From assembly GCA_001692895.1 (NCBI GenBank), contig KV748181.1:310001-374000 (forward strand): a stretch of 64,000 bases of DNA, written 5' to 3'. The position numbers and the translations under genes are program-made. The notes beneath the pieces were generated by a model. That model was given only the letters and a program-made list of their open reading frames with translations, made no database searches and had not been told where the DNA came from. This DNA comes from Cenococcum geophilum 1.58. Taxonomy: Eukaryota > Ascomycota > Dothideomycetes > Gloniales > Gloniaceae. Shown here in pieces: positions 10,266-20,080 of this stretch (position 1 is the first letter of the stretch; the number at the start of each line of letters is the position of its first letter).

Positions 10266-10340
10266 GCAGATGATTTCCATTTCCACTCATTTTTGAGTGT
10301 TTTTCTCTTTTGGTCAAGCTTCTCAGCTGCTCATTCACGC

Positions 10341-10398
10341 GGCATCAAGATAGGCATTAAGATAAGCATTAAGATAAGCATTAAGATAAGCATCAAGC
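10341..10398. repeat. 12-bp tandem repeat upstream of the BTB gene
   Basis: Five head-to-tail copies of GCATTAAGATAA (outer copies GCATCAAGATAG and GCATCAAGCTTC) end 28 bases before the BTB start codon, so they probably sit in its promoter or 5' leader. They include GATAAG words of the kind bound by fungal GATA factors; that use is inference. Confidence 0.8.
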
Positions 10399-10425
10399 TT
10401 CACGCCCAGAGTAGGCTACTATGTC

Positions 10426-11492
10426 ATGGCGGCACCTACGGCTCAAGATGACAGCCCGCCTAGCACGACTATCATGGACAAGAACGGTGACGTGCTATTC
10501 GAGCTAGGCAAAGATGACGCCACAAAATCGCACCTGCTCGTGTCCTCCAAAGTTCTCAGTCTCGCCTCGCTCGTCTTCACCGCCATGTTCACCCACGGCT
10601 TCCGCGAGGGCGAGAACCTGTCTTCTAGCTCTCCGCGCCTGATCCCGCTACCAGATGACGACCCGACGGCGCTCACCCTGCTCTGCAAGATCCTGCACTT
10701 CCGGACCATAGACATCCCGACAACGCTGGAAGTGGCGGCGCTAGCTAACCTCGCGATCCTGTGTGATAAGTACGACTGCGCGGACTGCGTCAGGCCGTGG
10801 AGCATGCTATGGCTCCCCCGGTGGCTACCGCACGCTGGCGACGACGGCTTTGGGAAGCTGCTCTTCATCACCTATGCGCTGGACCTACCGGATGCCTTCT
10901 CGGAAGTGACGCTCGCCCTCTCAAAGGACTGCGGCAGCTTACCAAAAGCAGACGCACAGAGCACGGGATATGATATCCTGCCACTAGACCTAACGGGTTT
11001 GTGTTTCCATCACCTGCAGGAAAACGTGAACTAACAGGGTTTGCGCCAGACCAGCTCCGCGAGAGGCAGCGGGGGATCCGGCTGGGCCTCTGCCGTGCCA
11101 TCGAGACCGCCGTCTCACCTTGGCTCCAAATCGCCTGCTGCGACCACCGCAGCGTCGTCGGCAAATACTTCCAGAGCCTGTACAGCGCCGGGCTATGGCC
11201 GCCCTCCGAGGCCATCGGCAAGTTGAAAGTCGCCGATATCAAGGCGAAAATCGCCTCCATCGCTGTCGGGACGAGCTGCGGGGGGACGAGTTGTTACGGG
11301 TCTTGCCGGGGTGCATCTGGCACGGATATCACGGCTGGCACGAATATCAAGGCGACGCTTGTCAAAGCTGTTGATAATGTTCTGTTGTCTGTTAGGGGCC
11401 TTTGCCTGGATTGTGTGAAGACGGGGGATAGGGCGGAGAGGGCGGAGGAGTGTCGGATTCCTCACTCCACGCAAAGACTAAGAACAGCCTAA
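10426..11492 (+). CDS. BTB/POZ domain protein
   Basis: Two exons, 10426-10996 and 11038-11492, give 341 aa. The intron is only 41 bases (GTTTGT...CTAACAG), short for a fungus but in phase (phase 1) and with a CTAAC branch site. Residues about 20-100 form the BTB/POZ fold: GDVLFELG, then HLLVSSKVLSLAS with VFTAMFTHGFREGE, then LPDDDPTALTLLCKILHF. The second exon (QLRERQRGIRLGLCRAIETA) continues the helical region usual in these fungal BTB proteins, where it often precedes Cys-rich C-terminal helices. BTB proteins of this type dimerise and may act as Cullin-3 adaptors or nuclear factors; the substrate is unknown. An upstream ATG at 10421 is out of frame. Confidence 0.8.
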
Positions 11493-11715
11493 GTTCTTCA
11501 GAAACGGAATTTTACGTGTCACGACCAATTCTTTACTTAATTTTGGCACTTTACGATGTTATGATAACTTGGAGGTTTCACATGTACTGCATTTGGTGCG
11601 CCAAAGATACGGAAGCGGCGTTCCTTGCCATTCATTATAACATTATCATAGGTTTTGAGCGTTTGCGGTTTTCGCTACGTTTGGCTTTGGGCGTTCAGCA
11701 ATTCAGACTGCGGAC

Positions 11716-13859
11716 TTAGCTGCCTATAAAAGCGCTTTGTACCGATCCATACCTAGGCAGAACTATCAATATGGGTAATTCAATTTCACGAATTCAAGAA
11801 ATATGAAGGATATAACTTACCCTTGCGAACACTGCTCTCCTAAAGCCACACTCCCACTCCGCATATAGCAAATCTTCGCCATCGCGCATGCCACGCTCGT
11901 GCAGTTGGGGCTCTTCACTGAGGTCTTCCCTTGATACGTATTGAATTGGCTCACCAACGTGATATTCTTTTCCATCGCCTCCGTAACTTGATGCCAGAAC
12001 GTAGCATTTAGAGGCGCATCCTCTGGCCACCCAGCTTGTGGACCGTACGCTTCTCTAGTCGAGTACTCAAGCGAAAATGTAGGCCCGGTGTCGTTCAGCG
12101 TGGGGTAGGACGACACCTTCGAGATGAAAGTCCAGGCGTCGTAAATGTCAAAGGATCCAGTGTCGACTTCGTACAGGCGGAACCCGGAGTTCAGGTTCGT
12201 GAGCGGCGTGACGCTTGGCCCGATCCAACCGGTTGCTAGGGCGTTGACAGTGTTTTGGACGGTTCCGTTGTTGGCGTAGTATATCATGAACTGGTCTTCG
12301 TGGGTGTGGCCGAAGAAAATGCCTGCGATCACGTGGGGAGAATACCGATCAACGATTTGGTAGAACAAATCGGTAGGGTTTGGAAGAGGATTTGTGCCGT
12401 CCCAACCTGAGAGGACGTGGCCAACGATCCAGACGCGCTCACCGGCGTCTTCAGCAGCCTGAAGTTCAGAGATCATGAAGGAGAACATTCCCGAGTTGTC
12501 AGGGTCTGTAGTATTGATAAAGGTAAAGTAGTTTCCGCGATAGTAAAAGTCCGTATTGAATGTAATGATACGGAGGCCGTAATGTGTTTTAATGGAATAG
12601 GCCCCATAATGCAAGCGAGCTGCTGCGGCTGCTTCTGGGGTGATCCAACCTTCATGCTGCCAAAGGCCGGATACATGATCATAGTTCCAGCTTTGTTGTT
12701 CCCCTAAGGGCCCGGGAAGACTATGAGGTGCATCAGTGTTGGATGGATTGCTGTCGTGGTTGCCGAGCGCGGCAAAGACTGGTCCCGTGATATAGCTTTT
12801 GAACATACCGTAGACGCTAGTCTCGGTGTACTCTGTGAAAGCACGGGAAAGTTGATTTTGAGGATCATGAGCAACAAGGTCCCCAGTGTAGAGAGTCCAG
12901 CCAAGTGACTCGTTTCCCGGTCCCTTTCCGGTGCCGGTTAATGGACCAACCGCTTGGAGAGCAGCGAGTCCAAGATCATAAGGCGTGTCGCATTTGTATG
13001 CACCATAGAGCGGAGCTGGAAGTGAAATTTGTCCTTCCGGTAACGCTGAGTTTGCCACATTCGTTCTACAACACATGCTTGTAGAACAATTGGCCTCGGA
13101 CGATTCGGCATAACGTGGATCCAGATGAAAATCCGATATGTGAAGGACTTTCACCCGCTTCCCACTAGGACGTGGGGCAGTGGCATTAGCAGGCTTAGGC
13201 TTCGGGAACAGCCCGGTAACGTTAAGCGGAATTGTATGCAGTTTTGAACAAAATGTGCTACTTAAAGAATTGCAGATATATTGCCCGTCAAGGCCTCCAA
13301 CGTCCGCGTACCTCAGAATTTGCGTCCAGACTGCGCCGTAGGTAGTTGCTTCATAAGCTACTTCGCAAGATGAGTTTGACTGAAACTTGAACTTCTTGCA
13401 AAGGCTGACCATTGCATCGGGAACACTCTCGGGGGCGAAAAATGCGGCGGACTTTGCGACACTCAGAGAAGCTATGCATTTTGAACAATTTCCAGATATG
13501 GTACTGCCTTCTATAATTTCTGAAATCTGTGCCAGAATCTGGTCAATGAAGGACTCCGCGGCAGATGATGATATGTTTGCCAGTGGCTTAGGAAAGATAA
13601 TGGGATCCAGGTCCTCGCTCGGGATGGTGCTTGGATTTGTTAGGTTGAGTGGAAAAGTTATGTTCAGGACTGGATCATGAAGGATGGGCTGTGGCTCCTT
13701 TGTCGCGGAAGGCGGAAAGTAGTACGAAGAGAAGGCCGTGGTCGGAAATCCAGCAGAAGCAACGAACGAAGTGGCACCCGGGGGAAATTTATGGTCAGCA
13801 ACTGCAGAGGTTATGAGACATAGGACAGCAAAGAAAGACACCGCATGGCGGGAGTCCAT
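11716..13859 (-). CDS. Secreted acid sphingomyelinase-like phosphodiesterase
   Basis: Predicted to hydrolyse phosphodiester bonds of sphingomyelin-like or other phospho-head-group substrates at acid pH outside the cell, in wall or vacuole. 691 aa. Start ATG 13859 opens a signal peptide (residues 1-21, FFAVLCLITSAVA); the frame extends upstream but has no ATG there. A saposin-B-like Cys-rich segment (about 95-190, CSKCIASLSVAKSAAFF) precedes the metallophosphoesterase. Metal ligands are visible as DFHLDP (D243, H245), GD in LYTGDLVAHD, GNHD (N367, H368), GH in WIVGHVLSGWDG and GHTH (H518, H520). Many N-x-S/T sites fit secretion. A 67-base intron (11820-11753) splits off a last exon of 12 codons ending YGSVQSAFIGS, which restores the family C-terminus; without splicing the protein ends at once. 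Substrate is inferred from the family. Confidence 0.92.
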
Positions 13860-14419
13860 GTTGTGGTGTTGGTGACCGAGCGAGGCTGACGAGGTTTGTC
13901 CTGTTGGAGCGGGTTCCAAAACATCATCAGAAAGCGGGCTGGATGGGCAAAATAAATAAAACAGGATGACGCTCCAACCGCGTATAGTAGGGCAAGGTTC
14001 ATGCGTGGATGCGGGAGCATCCTAGCATGCACATCCTCAGTCTAGAGAGGACACCAATCGCTGATCCTTGGCGAGCACGTGCCTGTATTGAGAGCTGCAC
14101 GGAGCTACCTCAGGAACGCTTTTACGGAAAACGTGCGTACCATGACATCGGTGCCTCTGGTTGAGTAATCCCAATGCATCGGAGCCGCTGCTATCGTTTT
14201 GGCAGGACGTTAAAAGCTTGGCGTCCAAGGCAGGCCTCAGCTTTGATGGTGCGCATAGATAGTAGAAACCTGACCTTAGAGAATATCCACCATTCTCCAC
14301 ATGACCAGTAAAACGAAGTAAATAGTAGCATGGGGCCCCTTGGGAGGACTCCTATCCTCGCTTCACTCCATTGAAACGATGACGAAAGTGGCCAAAGTTC
14401 ACAGCTTGACTAGCCTCCC
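13860..14419. other. Intergenic between two minus-strand genes
   Basis: Holds the promoter of the sphingomyelinase-like gene and the 3' flank of the F-box gene. A minus-strand open stretch at 14037-14300 has no ATG start and no motif. No other feature is seen. Confidence 0.5.
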
Positions 14420-15664
14420 TTAAACAACGAAATAACGTGGATCAATTCCAGTCAATGAGCCCCCGTTGCCGTCAGTGCTGACTATACAATTGGTAAGGCT
14501 ATTCAGGAAATGTTTCATATCAGGTCCATCGTAACAAATCTCGGTTTGTCCACTGTACCTTGCTACCTTGTCGGTTCCCAGGTAACTGATTGGATTGACA
14601 TCTTCAACACACTCGATTTCAATTTTCGTGAGGCGCATGTCATCTCGCAGCCGGCCATATACTGACTGCCAAGTGCCTGTGTGGAGAATCACTCCTGAAA
14701 TGCGCAGCGACCTCAATGTTGGAGCCAAACGTAAGATAGGTTCTAGTAGTTCGTCCTCTGATACATACATGGATATAACCTCCAATTCGGTCAAGTTCTT
14801 AGAGGCGGATACCAGTCTATTAAAAATCTCGGCAGTATCATAATAAGAAAGAAAACTCAAACCAAGGAGTCGAAGTTGTGGTGTACGTGCGAGAAAATCA
14901 GTATAGCGACGTAGTGAGTCGTCTTCAGCCGTTTGCGCGTAGCCGTTATTTATTGATACTTTAAAAACGCGTAGATGGCTGAACGTAAAAGTATCTAATT
15001 CCTTGGGGGGCCGAGGAAACTCAAGGGCTGGCCGACAAAGCTCATAAGTATCGGCGACCTGTACTATAACCCATTTAATCCACAACCGTGCGGCCTGCGC
15101 TGCCTCGAGGGTCAAGGTAAATGCTCTTGACAACGAGCGGAATGGGTAAGGTTCTCTCAAATTAACAATGTCTTGCCCAACATTCCTGTTAAAACTTGCT
15201 TCCCCAAAGCTATCCGTTCCGTAGTCCGCGAGGCTGTAATCGCGAAACTCAATTCCTTCGCAATTGGGTAGATTTTGGAAGGCCTCGTGGAGCATCAAAT
15301 TGTCCAGGCCAGTCCGTTCCATTTGTCTGTTATCGTTTTCATACTCCTTCAGCCACTCAAGTATCCTATTTCGAGCCTCGCCCATGTGGCCCCTATCAGT
15401 TAAATCGGGTTGGGAAAATTCGGGTCCGAGGGACACCGCGCGCACATAACGCCCAAGCCTCGATTTCGATATTTCAACAAGAGCATCCAGAGCATAGCGA
15501 GAGTACATGAATTGTTTTGCCCTGAAGTATCCTTCTGTAAATTGGTGGAAGCTTTTTGCGTCGAGTTCCGCGCAGGTGAGACGAAGGTTCAAGAGGTCGC
15601 TAGATGGGAGACTCGTAGCGATGGCATCGATCAGTTCTGAGGGTAGCTCGACAAGGGAGGACAT
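14420..15664 (-). CDS. F-box domain protein
   Basis: 414 aa in one exon, from ATG 15664 to TAA at 14420. The open frame continues upstream to 15802 but only with a GTG, so 15664 is the better start. The N-terminus is an F-box (residues about 3-45: SLVELPSELIDAIATSLPSS, then DLLNLRLTCAELDAKS), which would bind Skp1 and place the protein in an SCF ubiquitin ligase. The rest is helical and carries leucine-rich stretches (TPQLRLLGLSFLS, NLTELEVISMYVS, APTLRSLRISGVIL) spaced like divergent leucine-rich repeats, the usual substrate-binding part. The target is unknown. Such F-box genes are numerous and fast-changing in ascomycetes. Confidence 0.85.
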   Translation of the reverse strand: MSSLVELPSELIDAIATSLPSSDLLNLRLTCAELDAKSFHQFTEGYFRAKQFMYSRYALDALVEISKSRLGRYVRAVSLGPEFSQPDLTDRGHMGEARNRILEWLKEYENDNRQMERTGLDNLMLHEAFQNLPNCEGIEFRDYSLADYGTDSFGEASFNRNVGQDIVNLREPYPFRSLSRAFTLTLEAAQAARLWIKWVIVQVADTYELCRPALEFPRPPKELDTFTFSHLRVFKVSINNGYAQTAEDDSLRRYTDFLARTPQLRLLGLSFLSYYDTAEIFNRLVSASKNLTELEVISMYVSEDELLEPILRLAPTLRSLRISGVILHTGTWQSVYGRLRDDMRLTKIEIECVEDVNPISYLGTDKVARYSGQTEICYDGPDMKHFLNSLTNCIVSTDGNGGSLTGIDPRYFVV

Positions 15665-16345
15665 TGTGGTTCCGTAAAGCCCAGAGAGGCTATAAACAGT
15701 CGCGGAGGATAAGAGTTGCAACTGTTGTCTGGTGAGCGACGGTTGCCAGCAGCAGAAGGATTGCAGCACACACTCCTTGAAATTCTTGAGGTGCAAAGCC
15801 ACCCGGTGGGAAACTTCAATGTCGCACTACATGGATAATTGCTGTATTCTTCGATTCGAAAGAGATGCAACCACTTGGAGTATAAGGGCTAAAAGTATGA
15901 CTTACCAGTAAAGGTGGGTGTGACCCCTGCGAGGGATCGTTCCTCAGCAAGCTCAGACGTGATTCCGTTGGTGCGGATTTTCAATCGGTCCGCAAGCTGA
16001 CTAACTACATTTGTGCGAGACCACCAGAATCACGTCTGATTTTCCGACATTTTCTACGATTTTCCCTATACTCTCGGTTGAATTGCTTAACCACGACGGC
16101 TTAAAATACCACTGTACCACCAAAACGACGGCCATAAGCTCTCAGACCTCGGCGGAGAATTCGTTGGTGATAAAGAGCAGTATGCCCGCACGTGCGCGTA
16201 GTACATGTACCAATGGTCCACCGGGGGTCTGATTTATAAGATAAATCCTAAGTTTCCTACTAACACTCTCTCTCCAACCATATCCCGTCTTTCTCTTACC
16301 TTCCCTTCACCTTGCACCCGACAAAAAAGCATTTTCCTACTAAGC
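15665..16345. promoter_or_regulatory. Divergent intergenic region
   Basis: Lies between the minus-strand F-box gene and a plus-strand small gene, so both promoters are here. Short open stretches on both strands lack ATG or motifs. A TATA-like ATTTATAAGATAAATC is at about 16231-16246, roughly 100 bases before the plus-strand start; a pyrimidine-rich tract (CTCTCTCTCCAACC and following) leads to the start, as is usual for fungal promoters. Confidence 0.45.
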
Positions 16346-16753
16346 ATGGGCTTAATCGCCGTCGTTCAAGGCTTCAAACTCAGTGTCGCCAAGTTTGACA
16401 ATTTTCTTATGGTCAACGGACTCAACCCGACTGAAGGATACCGGCTCTTCCCTCACGAGGCGGCAGATGTTGCGAAGCTCTTTAGGGCCAAAGGCGTCGA
16501 TTGCGAAGTTAGAGTTTTCGTGCCGTATGCGACCGGATTCAACAACTCGCAGTACCTATTCGTCTGCTGCGATTGGATCTTTGTGCTTGCCGCGAGAGAG
16601 ATTGAGGGTGAGTTGCAAAAGCCAGTGCCACCCGCCTTCGAAGGTCTGCGCAGGTCGCTCCAGGCCGAGTCGGGCGTCTCGAGGTATGTCGTGTACGACG
16701 AGGACATGTCGTGGACTCCGGAAGAGCTGATTAGACGCAACACGGTAAATTGA
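16346..16753 (+). CDS. Hypothetical protein, 135 aa
   Basis: ATG 16346 opens MGLIAVVQGFKLSVAKFDNF and the frame closes at 16753 with RRNTVN. The protein has no signal peptide; the stretch QYLFVCCDWIFVLA (about 70-85) is hydrophobic, possibly a buried strand rather than a membrane helix. Two parts stand out: the N-terminal block GFKLSVAKFDNFLMVNGLNP and a C-terminal helical EIEGELQKPVPPAFEGLRR. I believe similar small uncharacterised proteins starting MGLIAVV occur in other Pezizomycotina, but no function is known to me. Codon use and a promoter-like pyrimidine tract upstream support a real gene. Confidence 0.65.
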   Translation: MGLIAVVQGFKLSVAKFDNFLMVNGLNPTEGYRLFPHEAADVAKLFRAKGVDCEVRVFVPYATGFNNSQYLFVCCDWIFVLAAREIEGELQKPVPPAFEGLRRSLQAESGVSRYVVYDEDMSWTPEELIRRNTVN

Positions 16754-17472
16754 CCTTATTGTAACGTGTAGACGTGAAATAATGCCGGCTAACTCAGATT
16801 AGGCGCCTATACAGTGCGGCGTGTGCGATACGGTTTGCAGTCTCTGGGAAGACCGGATGAGGCATCGCTGCGACGAGCACGGAATATCCGAAGACCAAAA
16901 CCCACTGCCTGATTGCTAGAGCGCAGGTAGATTCGAAATCGCGGATTAAGATTGGCGAAATAGAGTTGCGCAAGCTTATTGGATTTACGACGCCAATGGG
17001 TTTTATGCTAGAACTCACCCCTTGTAGGTACAGAGTGAAGGTTTTCAGACGCGTTCACCGAGATGGGGAAAGATGGCAGTAATTTTCCTTAGGTAGCTTT
17101 AGTTAACCGCTTTACATTAACCATAGTCGCTGATTATTTGCAGCTGAATATAAAATATAAAATATCACGTCATGCCTCCGTTAACAGAATTGTAACGCGT
17201 CTCACTAAGCTATAATAATATGGCAGTTTTATGGTTAGACTTTGGAACAATCTAAACCAAGTTACTTGAGAGTCAAAGAAGATGGGCAACAAGGTTGCAT
17301 TTAGAATTTAGTGTTCGAAAGCCACGATGCACAAGAGGACATAGAGGTCCATATTATACACATTTTCGAATATAACTACTGGCTTTCTTATTCCTCCTTG
17401 GCCCGGCACGGTAAGCTATCCTTCCGTAATAAACCCTTCAAAGTCAGACCACCGTATTTTATTACTCCCCAA
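16754..17472. other. Convergent intergenic region, no gene
   Basis: 3' flanks of two converging small genes. AT-rich around 17090-17230. No conserved frame or structured repeat is seen. Confidence 0.5.
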
Positions 17473-17955
17473 TTAAGCCAGGCGGCCGCACAGCTCGTCC
17501 AAGGCTTCGACGAAGGCACCAATCATCGGGTGCCGACCCGCCGCGGCCCTAATGCTTGGGTCCACGTCCATCGTAAAACCAGCTGCTGTGCTTGTCGCCA
17601 GATATGTTCCAAATGTCGACTGCTGCTGCGGCAGCTGTGTGGTTGAGGGGTCTAGCCCAAATTGTTCGTGCATGGCGGCGGCTATGTCATTGCCGGAAAT
17701 GGGGCCAAGCGGTGTTCCTGGGTGCTGGTAGGATGTCGTGGGGGTGTACGAGGCACGCGGCGCTGGTTGAGGTTGTTGAGGTTGCGGAGGTTGCAGAGGT
17801 TGCAGAGGCTGCAGAGATTGCTGACTCGATGTGCTGCTGCTGCTTGCGCTTTGAAGCTGGACCCATCGATTATTTACAAGAACGTACATCCCATCATTGG
17901 AATACACATTCCCGTCGGAGGATAGAAATGAGTTCGGGGGGATTTGCTGTGACAT
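17473..17955 (-). CDS. Gln/Pro-rich hypothetical protein, 160 aa
   Basis: ATG 17955 starts MSQQIPPNSFLSSDGNVYSN and the frame ends with EALDELCGRLA at 17473. The upstream extension to 18012 begins with GTG and is not used. A small folded segment (DGNVYSNDGMYVLVNNRWVQ, about residues 12-31) looks like a beta hairpin. It is followed by a tandem LQPLQPLQPPQPQQPQP tract (about 50-66), a Ser/Thr-rich linker and a C-terminal helix (HPMIGAFVEALDELCGRL). The tract is low complexity at DNA level (GTTGAGGTTGCGGAG-type triplets). Function unknown. A real but fast-evolving gene seems likely. Confidence 0.55.
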   Translation of the reverse strand: MSQQIPPNSFLSSDGNVYSNDGMYVLVNNRWVQLQSASSSSTSSQQSLQPLQPLQPPQPQQPQPAPRASYTPTTSYQHPGTPLGPISGNDIAAAMHEQFGLDPSTTQLPQQQSTFGTYLATSTAAGFTMDVDPSIRAAAGRHPMIGAFVEALDELCGRLA

Positions 17956-18334
17956 GTCGGAACTTTCTGCGTGAGTGTGTGAGCTTTCTAATCGAGAGAA
18001 GAAATACACCACGCTGGATTTAAAATTTAAAATTTCATGAGGACTAAAGCGGGCCCAGAGCGGCCTTTAGAGACAACTGGATCTATGTAGGAGGACTAGA
18101 CCCGGTCGAATGACTAAAACGGTAAAAATCCCAACACAATGGAGAAGTTTTTTAGGAACTACTAGCTACTTCACTGGGTCGGTGACTCATTTCCATACTT
18201 GGCAGCCTTATCCACGGGGTTTGACTCTAAAACGGGTTTACATTGTGTTGGTGCCTAATCCACATCATAATTCTAATATTTATTTAAACGCGTCCCTGGG
18301 CCGTTGGCTCTAGATTATCTTCATCCTGATCAAT
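17956..18334. promoter_or_regulatory. Divergent intergenic region
   Basis: Separates the minus-strand Gln/Pro-rich gene from the next plus-strand small gene, so it should hold both promoters. No firm motif can be named; AT-rich near 18020-18040 and 18270-18290. Confidence 0.4.
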
Positions 18335-18712
18335 ATGTCCAACAACAAAGCCTCTTCGTTACCGACTCCGCCATCACTTCAGGATCTTACGGTTTCAAAG
18401 TTTGAATCTCTTGAACCTGGCCAGCAGGAAGCACTGTTTCACACGCTACGAATAGAGATTGCTCGCCTGCAAGAAATAGAGAAAGACTGGTGTCGATTGA
18501 CATGGTGTCCACGTTTAGATACCCAGATTCACCTACCATCCACTAGGATTGAGCCAGGCGGTTCCGAAGATGATGCAGATGGTGAAGATGATGGATACAA
18601 ACAAATGGATATGTTTCGAGAAAAGTGGTCGTACAGTGAAAATGAGCACGGTAAATATGTTTCAAGGACAGTTCGAAAAGCCAAAGAGTTGACAAGAGAT
18701 TACAGAGACTAG
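18335..18712 (+). CDS. Hypothetical acidic/charged protein, 125 aa
   Basis: ATG 18335 starts MSNNKASSLPTPPSLQDLTV and the frame ends ELTRDYRD at 18712. Residues about 20-50 (VSKFESLEPGQQEALFHTLR) look helical and charged. An acidic patch (GGSEDDADGEDDG, about 75-87) separates it from a basic C-terminal helix (YVSRTVRKAKELTRDYRD). No catalytic motif, signal peptide or membrane segment. Not recognised. The sequence composition is like real coding DNA. Confidence 0.5.
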   Translation: MSNNKASSLPTPPSLQDLTVSKFESLEPGQQEALFHTLRIEIARLQEIEKDWCRLTWCPRLDTQIHLPSTRIEPGGSEDDADGEDDGYKQMDMFREKWSYSENEHGKYVSRTVRKAKELTRDYRD

Positions 18713-18896
18713 CACAACGTTCAAGCGTGACACGAGTTGGCATAGCTACGATCTCCATGGCGAGTCGGCAGATTCGGATCTAGGGCTTTGCACAACCCAC
18801 CTGGGTCGATGCGGTTGTTCCACGCCCTGGGAATTTGGGTTTTCGGCTCGAATTTCATCACAGCTTCTCCTCTACCGCATTACTGTTATTTTTGGT

Positions 18897-19118
18897 ATGC
18901 CGCCACCGAGAGTCTCAGATGGCTTTAAAGTATGCTGGGAGGTAGAGCTTAAGCACATTGACGGTAGTGTTTTGAGGTTTAACGACTGGAAAGGTAGTGC
19001 CAGTACGGGGTTTAATGGTTCCACTGATGCTAGTAGTGATGGTTTAAAACTCCTAAATTTCTTGATTGGATTGGAATGCCTACATACCTATGGTATGAGA
19101 GCTGGCATAATGGCATGA
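18897..19118 (+). CDS. Possible small ORF, 73 aa
   Basis: ATG 18897 to TGA 19118, starting MPPPRVSDGFKVCWEVELKH. It contains VELKHIDGSVLRFNDWKGSA, protein-like, and ends without obvious domain. It may be a remnant or a first exon. Weakly supported. Confidence 0.25.
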   Translation: MPPPRVSDGFKVCWEVELKHIDGSVLRFNDWKGSASTGFNGSTDASSDGLKLLNFLIGLECLHTYGMRAGIMA

Positions 19119-20080
19119 AGAATATTGGCTGATGTCGGCATCGAATGGAAACTATTCAGCGTTGGCAACGATGAATGAATGAATAAATAGGCCCAATATT
19201 TAATTCGTAAGCCAGCCAAAATATCGCGATATGAATGGATAATAGCGATATTGTAGATATCACTAGTCTTGGCATGGTGTAGTACTAAATCGATGTAGCC
19301 GACGTCTCCCTTGAAGCCCCTTTGAACATTTACCAGTAGCTCTCTCCTCCAGCCATTTACAAGTCCTCCTCTTGCCCACAACTTTAAGCACTCCGATCGC
19401 TCGATATTTACTGCCCGAAGTTTCCGTTTTTTATTGGCCTGTTCGAAGGATTCGAGGGAGGAGTCGGTAGGTGTTTTGGTAGAGGATAACGTGTTGGATT
19501 CTTCGTTAGATTCTCGTCTTTAAAATGTTTACTTTTAAGCTTAGATATCCGGCTGGGCGTTAGAATTATTGTTGGAGTTAATAAAACTAGATTATAAGAC
19601 AAAGGGAGGCATAGTACTAGATTAAGGTTGGTTTGGGGGAGCGGGCGCTCAGCCGAGCGGTCAATACCAGAACGCCCAAGAAGCCGAGATCTCATCGCAG
19701 TGGGAGCTATACTGCGGGGAAGCCCGCATGTGGTATGGTGGGAATCATTAAAGCTGAAAGGGTAAAAATACTGCGGTTGTAGACCAACCTCACAGGCCAA
19801 TGGTTTGAGTCATGTCCAGGAACAAGGCTGAAACATTTCGTTTCACCCGGATGAGAAGTGAGGCGTAGGACCGCGTCATTATCGTACATTCGTTTCCCTT
19901 CGCTTCTCTGTTTTCCCGTTCTGCATTCTCTCACAGCACCCCGCGACTAGTCACTTCCAATCCCCAGCTAGCCGTCCTTCACTGTGGTCTCTACCCTCAC
20001 CTCCACATCATTATCTCTAGCAGAGACACTCTAAAATCTCTCTTCCTCCTCTCGATCCATCTCTCTCACTAGATTTTATC
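19119..20080. other. Intergenic upstream of the RBR ligase gene
   Basis: AT-rich, RIP-like patches occur at 19130-19260 and 19490-19620. The last 150 bases (about 19930-20080) are pyrimidine-rich (CTCTCTTCCTCCTCTCGATC and similar), a common fungal promoter and leader feature for the ligase gene. No gene is recognised. Confidence 0.5.

Noticed and set aside
10443-11474. Minus-strand frames of 93-142 codons opposite the BTB gene
   Set aside because: They are antisense shadows of GC-rich coding exons, without motifs.
13857-13919. Longer N-terminus for the sphingomyelinase-like protein starting at 13919
   Set aside because: The codon there is TTG. The ATG at 13859 opens a proper signal peptide.
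14037-14300. Minus-strand 87-codon frame
   Set aside because: No ATG and no protein-like motif; it sits in the gap between two minus-strand genes.
15662-15802. Longer N-terminus for the F-box protein starting at 15802
   Set aside because: That codon is GTG. The ATG at 15664 places the F-box at the usual distance from the start. An upstream exon cannot be excluded.
17956-18012. Extended start of the Gln/Pro-rich gene
   Set aside because: It would start with GTG. ATG 17955 is the first Met in frame.
19645-19730. tRNA-like sequence (CTCAGCCGAGCGGTC resembles an A box)
   Set aside because: No matching B box at the right distance and no cloverleaf that closes.
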